58,195 bases of DNA, from positions 1 through 58,195 of the forward strand of contig JAOTWB010000011.1 in NCBI GenBank assembly GCA_029863125.1, in the 5' to 3' direction. Shown here piece after piece: positions 42,998-50,894 of this stretch (position 1 is the stretch's first letter; every line of letters begins with the position of its first letter). Both the position numbers and the translations under genes were made by a program. This DNA is from Gammaproteobacteria bacterium. Lineage in GTDB: Bacteria > Pseudomonadota > Gammaproteobacteria > Steroidobacterales > Woeseiaceae. The notes below the pieces were generated by a model. The model saw only the letters and a list, made by a program, of their open reading frames with translations. It did no database searches and was not told the DNA's origin.

Positions 42998-43858
42998 ATG
43001 TTTCTCTCCAGTGCAACGGATTACCGTGAATGGCGTGCCGCCAAGCTCGACAGGTACCCGACCCGCGTCGACGAACTGATCGTCAATATCGGCGAGCTGG
43101 CCGACCTGGATTACCGCGGCACAGAGGCCATCCGCTCAAGTTGCAGGCGGGCAAATATGGCCATCTATTCCTGCAATGACAGCGGTGTCGATCACACAGC
43201 GATACTCGCGTTCGCCGCAAATTTCGGCCTTCGCCGAATCGACCATCACCTTTGTGCGAGTAACGACGGCGTTGCCGAGCTGACCGTCGCATCCGAGGGT
43301 GCTGGAAGTGACTATGTACCGTATTCCGACCATAGCCTCGGCTGGCATACCGATGGCTACTACAATGCGGAGTCGAGCCGGGTGCGCGCTGTCATCCTCC
43401 ACTGCGTGCAGGACGCGACGACAGGAGGAGAGACTGGCGCGCTTGACCCCGAGATCGTCTACATCAGATTGCGTGACGCAAACCCCGCGTTCATCACAGC
43501 CCTTGAGCATCCTGAGTGCATGACGATTCCGGCCAACGTCGGCAATCGGGGGGAGATCCGGCCCGCAATCTGCGGACCGGTATTCTCGTACGACGCCGCC
43601 GACGGAGCTCTGCACATGCGCTACAGCGCCCGCAAGAAAAACATTTGCTGGCGCGACGACCCGACGACCAGGGCCGCCCGCGAATTCCTGTCAGAGCTGC
43701 TCGACGATAAAAGCGGTCCTGTTTTGCGCTTCCGCCTGCAGCCGGGGCAAGGACTTATTTCCAACAATGTGCTGCATAACAGGACCGCTTTCCAAGACGG
43801 ACCGTCTCGCAAACGCTTGCTGTATCGCGTCCGCTTTTTCGATCGCATAAACTCCTGA
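42998..43858 (+). CDS. TauD/TfdA-type Fe(II)/2-oxoglutarate dioxygenase
   Basis: 286 residues. The iron ligands are visible as HTD (His117, Asp119 in LGWHTDGYYN) and the distal His260 in NNVLHNRTAF, with an Arg-rich 2-oxoglutarate site RKRLLYRVRF after it. Members oxidise sulfonates, carnitine-type compounds and many other small molecules. It is divergent from dsrA and is the first of four same-strand genes ending with the Rieske fusion. Its location inside the sulfur island suggests an organosulfur or redox substrate; this is inference only. Confidence 0.8.
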   Translation: MFLSSATDYREWRAAKLDRYPTRVDELIVNIGELADLDYRGTEAIRSSCRRANMAIYSCNDSGVDHTAILAFAANFGLRRIDHHLCASNDGVAELTVASEGAGSDYVPYSDHSLGWHTDGYYNAESSRVRAVILHCVQDATTGGETGALDPEIVYIRLRDANPAFITALEHPECMTIPANVGNRGEIRPAICGPVFSYDAADGALHMRYSARKKNICWRDDPTTRAAREFLSELLDDKSGPVLRFRLQPGQGLISNNVLHNRTAFQDGPSRKRLLYRVRFFDRINS

Positions 43859-43899
43859 TTCGCCGTTTTTTCGTCGACATCAGGCTGTAAGCTCACACA

Positions 43900-44124
43900 A
43901 TGAAGACCATCCAGATCTTGATCAGCGACATCATCATCCAGCACCCGGAAATCAACTCGTTCGATGAGCTGCTGGCCGCGGTGCGTCACATCAGCTCTGA
44001 CGATATGCTTTTTCTCGAATTTGACGTCAAGCCTGACTACCGCGACACACCGCGCGACTGGCAGTGGCAACTCGAAGGAGCCTTTGTCGGCGGCCGGCAA
44101 AACTCTTCAAGATCGCCGCAATAA
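43900..44124 (+). CDS. Small hypothetical protein in the sulfur island
   Basis: 74 residues, not recognised. The first 62 residues (TIQILISDIIIQHPEINSF, then DELLAAVRHISSDDMLFLEF, then DVKPDYRDTPRDWQWQLEG) have amphipathic helix and strand character and are acidic; the last dozen residues are Ser/Arg-rich. Two tryptophans and many Asp are notable; there are no cysteines. It sits 41 bases after the dioxygenase and 12 before cysG on the same strand, so it is very likely translated as part of that unit. Confidence 0.55.
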   Translation: MKTIQILISDIIIQHPEINSFDELLAAVRHISSDDMLFLEFDVKPDYRDTPRDWQWQLEGAFVGGRQNSSRSPQ

Positions 44125-44136
44125 TGAGATATTGAA

Positions 44137-45546
44137 TTGGATCATCTACCCATCTTTCTGGATGTAAAGGGACGTCGCGCCCTGGTCGTCGGCGGCGGCC
44201 CGGTGGCCGCACGCAAAGCAGATCTTCTGCTGCGTGCCGGTTGCGACTTCACCGTGGTGGCCCCAACGCTGAATGATTGCATGGCCCGCCTGGTGCAGGA
44301 ACATAGGATCAAACACAGAACCGGCAGGCTGAGCGCAGAAGACCTCGACGGTTGCGTGATCGCCTTTGGGGCTTCTGCGGACCGGGCGACTAACCAGAAG
44401 CTGCACGACCTGGGCACCGCGGCCGGAATACCGGTTAACGTCAGCGACGACCCGGAGCTCTGCGATTTCATCGTACCGGCAGTGGTTGATCGGTCGCCGC
44501 TGCTGATCGCAATCGCAAGCGGCGGTACTGCCCCACTGCTGACGCGCATGCTCAAAGCCCGCTTTGAAACGACCGTTCCGGCGGCATACGGTCGGTTGGC
44601 CGAGTTTGCCGGCCGCTATCGCCAGCGCGTCAAGGACACCATCCCCAACATGACTCGGCGGCGGCGCTTCTGGGAAACGATGATCGCCGGACCGATCGCC
44701 GAGCACCTGTTTTCCGCCCGGGAAGACCTGGCAGCGAACCTGATGGACCGCCTGCTCGAGGAGGCCGCCATTGATGGCAGCAAGTCGCCGCGCGGCGAGG
44801 TGTACCTGGTGGGAACCGGGCCGGGTGATCCGGATCTGCTGACATTCCGCGCGCTGCGCCTGATGCAACAAGCCGATGTGGTGTTGTACGACCGGCTCAT
44901 CGGCGACGGCATTCTCAATCTCGTGCGCCGGGATGCAGAACGGATCTACGTCGGAAAAATGCCGAAAGAACACACCTTACCCCAGGAAGAAATCAGCAAA
45001 ATGCTGATTCGCCTGGCGCAGGAAGGAAAACGCGTGCTGCGCCTCAAAGGAGGCGATCCGTTTGTGTTTGGCCGGGGCGGAGAGGAAATCGAAACCCTGG
45101 CGGAAAACGGCGTTTCCTTTCAGGTGATACCGGGAGTTACGGCGGCCACCGGCTGTGCAGCCTATGCGGGTATACCGCTCACCCACCGAGACCATGCCCA
45201 GGCTTGCATCGTCGTCACCGGGCATGAAAAAAATGGCGAGCTGAACCTCAACTGGAGCAGCCTGATCCAGCCCCACCAGACTGTTGTCATCTATATGGGA
45301 CTCACGTCCCTCGCTACGATCACCCGGGGATTCGTGGAACACGGAGCGGACCCCGCAACGCCGGCAGCCATTATCGAAAACGGGACTCGCACAGGCCAGC
45401 GTGTGATCACCGGGACCCTGGATACCCTGCCCGATAAATCCGCCGCTGCCGATATCAAGAGTCCCGCCCTGATCATTGTGGGCAGTGTCGTGACTCTGCA
45501 GGACAAACTTTCCTGGTTTTCCAATACGGGCGCTCCTGCAGAATAA
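44137..45546 (+). CDS. cysG: Siroheme synthase CysG (trifunctional)
   Basis: 469 residues. N-terminal precorrin-2 dehydrogenase/sirohydrochlorin ferrochelatase part (DHLPIFLDVKGRRALVVGGG; catalytic Asp in NVSDDPELCDF; SGGTAPLLTR) and C-terminal uroporphyrinogen III methyltransferase part (VYLVGTGPGDPDLLTFRAL; VVLYDRLI; LRLKGGDPFVFGRGGEE; GIPLTHRDHA; ending DKLSWFS). It makes siroheme from uroporphyrinogen III. A TTG start fits the homology (MDHLPIF as in E. coli). Its place between dsr and apr suggests it supplies siroheme to DsrAB, after which DsrN amidates it. Confidence 0.95.
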   Translation: MDHLPIFLDVKGRRALVVGGGPVAARKADLLLRAGCDFTVVAPTLNDCMARLVQEHRIKHRTGRLSAEDLDGCVIAFGASADRATNQKLHDLGTAAGIPVNVSDDPELCDFIVPAVVDRSPLLIAIASGGTAPLLTRMLKARFETTVPAAYGRLAEFAGRYRQRVKDTIPNMTRRRRFWETMIAGPIAEHLFSAREDLAANLMDRLLEEAAIDGSKSPRGEVYLVGTGPGDPDLLTFRALRLMQQADVVLYDRLIGDGILNLVRRDAERIYVGKMPKEHTLPQEEISKMLIRLAQEGKRVLRLKGGDPFVFGRGGEEIETLAENGVSFQVIPGVTAATGCAAYAGIPLTHRDHAQACIVVTGHEKNGELNLNWSSLIQPHQTVVIYMGLTSLATITRGFVEHGADPATPAAIIENGTRTGQRVITGTLDTLPDKSAAADIKSPALIIVGSVVTLQDKLSWFSNTGAPAE

Positions 45547-45578
45547 TGTTTGGGGCGTGCCAGTCCGGAGTACGAGAT

Positions 45579-46208
45579 ATGAGTGACGCACTGAACTACC
45601 TGATCAAGGCCCGCCCGGAGGCGATGAAAGCCTATTTCACATTCCTGAAAGAAAGCGGTAAACACCTCGACCCCAAAACCCGCTCGTTGATATCCGTGAT
45701 CACCAAGATAGACAGCCAGACGGAACGCGGCTTGCGGCAGTATCTGCCGCGCGCATTGCGTGACGGCGCTACACCGGACGAAATACTGGATGCCATCCTC
45801 ACGGCATTTCCAACGTTGGGCCTGGCGAAAATCGTCTGGGCAATGGACATCATCCTGGACATGGACATACCCGAGTTCCGGACACAATGGCTGGGCGCTG
45901 AAGTAGCGTGGCACGACCTGATCGATTGGGCACAAGTGCGGGACGGCGAGATCACCTATGTAGAAGATTGCGATGGAAGAAGTCTTTTTATCTATCGTTC
46001 CGGCGAGGACTGTCGCGTATACGACAGTCGCTGCCCACACCAGGTCACTAACATCCCGCACCTGGCGTTATCGGGAATGCGCCTGACCTGTCCGAAACAC
46101 CAGTGGGCTTTTGACGTTGCAACCGGCGAATGCGTCGACAAGGGCACCCGGCCGCTGCGGCAGTTCGAAAGCAGGCTCCTGGAGGGCCGCGTGCAAGCCC
46201 GCTGGTAA
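45579..46208 (+). CDS. Carboxymuconolactone decarboxylase-like domain fused to Rieske domain
   Basis: 209 residues. ATG at 45579 with GGAG upstream. Residues about 15-95 resemble a carboxymuconolactone decarboxylase/AhpD fold (ALRDGATPDEILDAILTAFPTLG), but the CxxC and His of the catalytic motif are missing (SQTERGLRQYL instead). Residues about 115-205 are a Rieske [2Fe-2S] domain with CPH at 152-154 and CPKH at 171-174. A Rieske domain on a redox-dead CMD domain would act as an electron carrier or as a docking module. It ends the four-gene unit and is convergent with qmoC, 22 bases away. Confidence 0.78.
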   Translation: MSDALNYLIKARPEAMKAYFTFLKESGKHLDPKTRSLISVITKIDSQTERGLRQYLPRALRDGATPDEILDAILTAFPTLGLAKIVWAMDIILDMDIPEFRTQWLGAEVAWHDLIDWAQVRDGEITYVEDCDGRSLFIYRSGEDCRVYDSRCPHQVTNIPHLALSGMRLTCPKHQWAFDVATGECVDKGTRPLRQFESRLLEGRVQARW

Positions 46209-46230
46209 CACTGTCACACTTTATTGACGG

Positions 46231-47457
46231 TCAGGATTCTGCCCGAACATTATATTTGACCTGCCCGTCCCTGATTACCGGCCGGACGGCGGCGCGGCCG
46301 GACCAGCGCGCGTAAACCATGGCCACAACGCGGAACAGGATATGCCCCATCTTGGTATAGGGCATGTAGGCCAGCAGGAAGAACACCAGCACAAGGTGCA
46401 CGTAATAGATGCCATAGGCCGGGATCGCCAGGTCGGAGACCCGGAACACCTGGGAAGCAAAGCCCGTTATCACGGTCATGAAAAGTGCCCAGATGAAGGT
46501 CCAGTCGAAGGCTGTCGCCTTGCCGGATTTGTCGGAGGCCATCCGTCGGGCAAGCAACACCGAACAGCCCAGGAAAACAAGCGTACCGCTGACGTTCCCG
46601 AGCACCTTGACCGGATGGAAGAAGTCGTAGGGGCTAAGCTGCGCGTCCATGCCGAACTGATTCATGTAATACAGGATTCCCACCAGGGTGGTGGTGACGA
46701 CCAGGCCGATAAACCCGTACATGACCAATGCATGCGCGCCGGCCCGGGACTTGTCGGTCGTGCATTCGAGGAACTTGCGATGCGACAACACATCCAGCAG
46801 CGTTCCCATGATCGCGGCGGGCAGGGATTCCCCGCTTTCGGTGCGCGGATATTCCACCGCCAGCGAGCGCAGGAAACCCGTAATGCTCAGCAGGGCTGTG
46901 ACAATGGCGAACGCGATGGCCGGGATGAAGACGACATCAATAGCCGGCACCGGCATCATCTTCGAGAACACGATCGTGCCGGACAGGAACCCGAACGCCG
47001 AGCCGCCGGGTAACGCCAGGATCACGGCGGCGATGATGATCATTGGGATCAGGAACAGCATCCAGATGCGCGAGGGCGTCTGCGCAGCCGCGGCCAGGAA
47101 TGCGGGCCTGGCGAAATGGACGATGCTCATTGAGCGAATCACGTTCATCACATCACCCGGCCTGGCGCTGCGCGGACAATGCGTCGAGCAATCATTGCAA
47201 TGGATGCACAGCCAGGCGTCCAGGCTGGACACCAGTTTTTCTTTCAGGCCGAACTGGGCACGAATCATTTCCTTGCGCGGAAACGGGGATTCATCCGGCG
47301 TGATCGGACAAACCACCGTGCAGGTGGAGCATTGGTAACAATACTTCAGATCCGCTGCGCCGGAACCCAGGAGTTTTTCGACGAACTCCAGGTCGCCGTT
47401 GATGGCGACTCGCTCGTTCGCAGATTCTGTTACCGGTTGGATCGTCGTTTCCATCAT
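46231..47457 (-). CDS. qmoC: QmoC, membrane subunit of quinone-interacting oxidoreductase
   Basis: About 408 residues. Two [4Fe-4S] motifs near the N-terminus (YCYQCSTCTVVCP and WLCIHCNDCSTHCPRSARPGD), then a HdrE/NarI-like cytochrome b domain with about six helices (FLIPMIIIAAVILALPG, AIAFAIVTALLSITGFL, ALVMYGFIGLVVTTTLVGILYYM, IYYVHLVLVFFLLAYM). It links QmoAB to menaquinone or ubiquinone. ATG pair at 47457/47454 follows qmoB by 10 bases. Known from sulfate reducers and from sulfur oxidisers, where it takes electrons from APS reductase. Confidence 0.94.
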   Translation of the reverse strand: MMETTIQPVTESANERVAINGDLEFVEKLLGSGAADLKYCYQCSTCTVVCPITPDESPFPRKEMIRAQFGLKEKLVSSLDAWLCIHCNDCSTHCPRSARPGDVMNVIRSMSIVHFARPAFLAAAAQTPSRIWMLFLIPMIIIAAVILALPGGSAFGFLSGTIVFSKMMPVPAIDVVFIPAIAFAIVTALLSITGFLRSLAVEYPRTESGESLPAAIMGTLLDVLSHRKFLECTTDKSRAGAHALVMYGFIGLVVTTTLVGILYYMNQFGMDAQLSPYDFFHPVKVLGNVSGTLVFLGCSVLLARRMASDKSGKATAFDWTFIWALFMTVITGFASQVFRVSDLAIPAYGIYYVHLVLVFFLLAYMPYTKMGHILFRVVAMVYARWSGRAAVRPVIRDGQVKYNVRAES

Positions 47458-47467
47458 CGTTGTCGGC

Positions 47468-49606
47468 CTACATTCCCTTGAACGGGTTCGGCCCGTAATC
47501 GTCGATATCCGCGGCAAAGGTCTCGATCAGCTTCGCCACCTGCCTGTAGTCGTTCATGGAAACCTCGTACTGGCGGATGCGTTCCGGTTCGAGCTGTAAG
47601 CGGCCTAGCGTCTCTTCCACTTTGGAAAGGCGAGTGTTGGCAAGTTCGGAGCCTTTCACAAAATGGCACTGATAGTCGTCGCCGTACTTGCAGCCCATGA
47701 ACATCACACCATCGAAACCCACCGAGAGTGCGTCCGAGACCCACACCAGGTTGACGCCACCCAGGCAACGCAGGGGGATGATCCGCACATACGGGCTGTA
47801 CCTGATTCGTTCCAGCGCCATCATATCGATGGCCGGCAAGGTGTCGTTTTCACAGGCGAAGATCAGGATCCGCGGTTTCTCTTCAAATTCGTCGGGAATC
47901 TCGATGCTCTTGATCATGTCCCCGATTATGTCGACGCTGTAATCCCTGAACGAGATGATGCGCACCGGGCAGGCGCCCATGCAGACGCCGCAACCACGGC
48001 AGCGCGACTCGTGAATCGACGGCGTGCCGCGCGCGTCCTCTTCCAGCACGCCGAAGGGACATTCCTCCGTGCAGCGCTTGCACTGGGTGCATTGATCCAG
48101 GCGGAATACCGGGAAGGTCTCGTCACCTACCCGTGGATGCACGGTCTTGCCCTGTTTCGTCAACTCGATGGTCTGAATGGCCTTCAACGCAGCTCCCGCA
48201 GCGTCCTTTCTGGAGAAGTTCATGTCCATCGGTTGATGGACGGCCCCGGCGGTGAAAATACCGGTGCGCCGGGTCTCGTACGGGAAGCAGATAAAGTGGG
48301 AATCCGGAAAGCCGTATTGCTGATCCGGCAGGCCGGGTCCCTGGCGGTACTGCAGGTTCAGGATGGGGTCGTCCCTGGTCGAAGCCTCGATACCGACGGC
48401 CAGCACCACCAGGTCCGCCGCGATCGCCACCTTCTCTCCCAGCAGCGAGTTATCCACATCGACGGTGACGGTCTTGTCGGGGTTTTCATGGACGCCCGAT
48501 ACGTCCCCCTTGGTGAGGAAAATGCCCGGGTCGTTCTGACCGGCGCGGTAAAAATTCTCGTATTGCCCGGGCGTGATCATGTCCCTGTAGATCACATAGG
48601 CTTTCTTGTCCGCGCCGAACTCGCGTACGTATGCGGCCTGTTTGAGGCTGACCGTGCAACAGAAGGAAGAACAATACGGGAGATGATCGGGATCCCGGGA
48701 ACCGGCGCACTGGATGAAGACCACGCTGTTAGCCTCCTGCCCGTCCTTGCGCACGAGTCTGCCCGAGGCCGCCATCTGTTCGAATTCGACACTGCTGATC
48801 ACGTTGTCATGGGCGATGCCGAGGTGTGTCAACTTCGAGGCATCGTAAGGCTTGCCGCCCGTGGCCAGCACCACCGCTCCCGCGCGCAGGTTTTTTTCGC
48901 CACTGCCATTCGCGGTCAACCGGACTGAAAAATCCCCCGGTGCGCCCGCAATCGACGCGATCGTGGAGGACAGGTGCAGCGTGATCCTGCCGTGTGATTC
49001 AACCTCGCGGATCAGTTCGTCCAGATCCGGGGACTCGGCGCGCTCGAACGGCGACCGGGAAGGTGTACGCCGGTGCAATTTCCTGGCGAAGCCGCCGAGG
49101 CGATCGCTTTTTTCCACCAGGTGCACCACGTACCCGGCCTGCGCCGATTCGAGCGCAGACGTCATGCCGGTCACGCCACCTCCCACCACCAGCACGGCTT
49201 CCTCCGTATTTTGCTCGAACGGTATGGCCGGCCGTTTCATCTGCGCGGCAGTAGTGTGCATGCGGATGTAATCCGCCGCCAGCATTTGGGTATCTTCTTC
49301 CTGGTGGGGCTGGGTCCAGGAGACGTACTCTCGCAAAGGCGCTCGCTCGACCACGACCTCCTTGCCGAAATCGAAGGTGTCCTCATGGTAGCGGCGCGAG
49401 CAGGCGCCCAACACCAACCGGTCGAGGCCCTCGTTTTCCAGATCGCCTTTCAGCAGGTTGACCCCTTCCTCGCTGCAGAGGATGGGGTGGATTTTGCAGA
49501 CGGGAACCCGAAACTCGTTGACGGCGACCTGTTGGAGCTCTTCCACGTTGGTCGCCTCTCCGATCTCGCAGCCGGAACAAATATAAACGCCGGTTTTGTT
49601 CGCCAC
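47468..49606 (-). CDS. qmoB: QmoB, HdrA-like flavoprotein with MvhD-like domain
   Basis: 712 residues. FAD motif VLVVGGGVTGMTSALESAQ near 138, HdrA-type VFIQCAGSRDPDHLPYCSSFCC near 302, two ferredoxin clusters (CTQCKRCTEECPFG and CRGCGVCMGACP) near 515-550, and a C-terminal MvhD-like domain (ILIFACENDTLPAID ... LRCLGGVN ... MGCKYGDDYQCHF). It is a soluble partner of QmoA facing APS reductase. It begins 4 bases after the qmoA stop. Confidence 0.95.
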   Translation of the reverse strand: MANKTGVYICSGCEIGEATNVEELQQVAVNEFRVPVCKIHPILCSEEGVNLLKGDLENEGLDRLVLGACSRRYHEDTFDFGKEVVVERAPLREYVSWTQPHQEEDTQMLAADYIRMHTTAAQMKRPAIPFEQNTEEAVLVVGGGVTGMTSALESAQAGYVVHLVEKSDRLGGFARKLHRRTPSRSPFERAESPDLDELIREVESHGRITLHLSSTIASIAGAPGDFSVRLTANGSGEKNLRAGAVVLATGGKPYDASKLTHLGIAHDNVISSVEFEQMAASGRLVRKDGQEANSVVFIQCAGSRDPDHLPYCSSFCCTVSLKQAAYVREFGADKKAYVIYRDMITPGQYENFYRAGQNDPGIFLTKGDVSGVHENPDKTVTVDVDNSLLGEKVAIAADLVVLAVGIEASTRDDPILNLQYRQGPGLPDQQYGFPDSHFICFPYETRRTGIFTAGAVHQPMDMNFSRKDAAGAALKAIQTIELTKQGKTVHPRVGDETFPVFRLDQCTQCKRCTEECPFGVLEEDARGTPSIHESRCRGCGVCMGACPVRIISFRDYSVDIIGDMIKSIEIPDEFEEKPRILIFACENDTLPAIDMMALERIRYSPYVRIIPLRCLGGVNLVWVSDALSVGFDGVMFMGCKYGDDYQCHFVKGSELANTRLSKVEETLGRLQLEPERIRQYEVSMNDYRQVAKLIETFAADIDDYGPNPFKGM

Positions 49607-49610
49607 CGTC

Positions 49611-50867
49611 CTATTCTCCTGCCGCGACCTGGATGGCCTTCAACGCCACACCGGTGGCTTCCTGGATCGAAGAGTTGACATCCACCGGTCCCTGGGCGAC
49701 CCCGGCTGCGAAGATTCCGGGTTGTTGCAAGTGCGCCGACGCGAAGCCGTCTTCATCCAGGTGAACGATGTTGCCGTCCAATCCATTCGCTTTCAGGTTC
49801 GATTCCATGCCGGTTGCCAGCACCACCAGGTCCACTTCCACCCGGACTTTCCCGCCATGGAGAATGTCCTCGGCCTCCACGATCACCCGGCCGTCCTCAC
49901 CCGGCTCGACCCGGGCCACCTTGCCCTTGATGAACTCGATGTTGCTGTCCTTCCTGGTACGCGAGTAGAACGCTTCGAATTTTCCCGGCGTACGGATATC
50001 GATGTAGAAAATATAGACCCTGGCGTCGGGATTAGCGGTACGGACATAATTGGCCTGCTTGAGCGAAGCCAGGCAACAGACGGAGGAGCAGTACGGCAGA
50101 TGGTCCTGGTCGCGGGAACCAGCGCACTGGACGAAGACCACCGTCTCCACCTTCCTGCCGTCCGAGGGCCGGGTGATTTCTCCGGCCGTTGGGCCATCCG
50201 TCGCCGCCAGCCGTTCCATCATCACGTTGGTGATCACATTCGGCAGGGCGCCAAACTGCATGCGCTCGAGCCTGGTGGCATCGTAGGGCCGCCACCCGGT
50301 CGCCATGACAATCGATGCCGCGTTGATCTCGAACTCGCGGGCTTCCATGTCGAGGTCGATGGCGTCGTAGGGGCAGGCCGACACACACTTGTCGCATCCG
50401 GACGGGCAATGCGCACGCTCCACCACAAAGCGCGGCGGGTAGGCCATCCGGTGGGGCATGTGAATGGCCCTGGTGTTCCGCATCCCGTAGTCATGGTCGC
50501 TGGGCACCTCCACGGGGCACACCGGCGTGCATTTGTCGCACATCACGCACTTGTTATTGACATAGGCCGGAGATTTCACCAGTTTCACGGTGAAATTCCC
50601 GGCCTCGCCTGATATCGCGCCCACCTGCGTGTTGGTGTGCACCTGGACGCGCCGGTTGCGCCGCAACCTCTGGTAATTGATCTCCACCCCACAGGTCGGG
50701 GGGCACAGTTTTGGGAAATACTGGTGAAAGCCGGCGACCCGCCCACCGAGGGAGGGGCGTTTCTCGATCAGAATGACCTCGTATCCGGTCTCCGCAGCCT
50801 CCAGGGCCGTGCTGATCCCGGAGATGCCGCCACCCACGACGAGAATTGGACCTTTTTTCTCCCCCAT
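49611..50867 (-). CDS. qmoA: QmoA, HdrA-like flavoprotein
   Basis: 418 residues. FAD-binding ILVVGGGISGISTALEAAE near 9, PTCGVEINYQRL, ferredoxin clusters CVMCDKCTPVCP and CPSGCDKCVSACPYD, and VFVQCAGSRDQDHLPYCSSVCC near 243. It pairs with QmoB to pass electrons between AprAB and QmoC. It follows aprA by 27 bases, so aprBA-qmoABC is one transcription unit. Confidence 0.95.
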   Translation of the reverse strand: MGEKKGPILVVGGGISGISTALEAAETGYEVILIEKRPSLGGRVAGFHQYFPKLCPPTCGVEINYQRLRRNRRVQVHTNTQVGAISGEAGNFTVKLVKSPAYVNNKCVMCDKCTPVCPVEVPSDHDYGMRNTRAIHMPHRMAYPPRFVVERAHCPSGCDKCVSACPYDAIDLDMEAREFEINAASIVMATGWRPYDATRLERMQFGALPNVITNVMMERLAATDGPTAGEITRPSDGRKVETVVFVQCAGSRDQDHLPYCSSVCCLASLKQANYVRTANPDARVYIFYIDIRTPGKFEAFYSRTRKDSNIEFIKGKVARVEPGEDGRVIVEAEDILHGGKVRVEVDLVVLATGMESNLKANGLDGNIVHLDEDGFASAHLQQPGIFAAGVAQGPVDVNSSIQEATGVALKAIQVAAGE

Positions 50868-50894
50868 GTCTTGGTTCTCATCCGGCCGGCTGGA

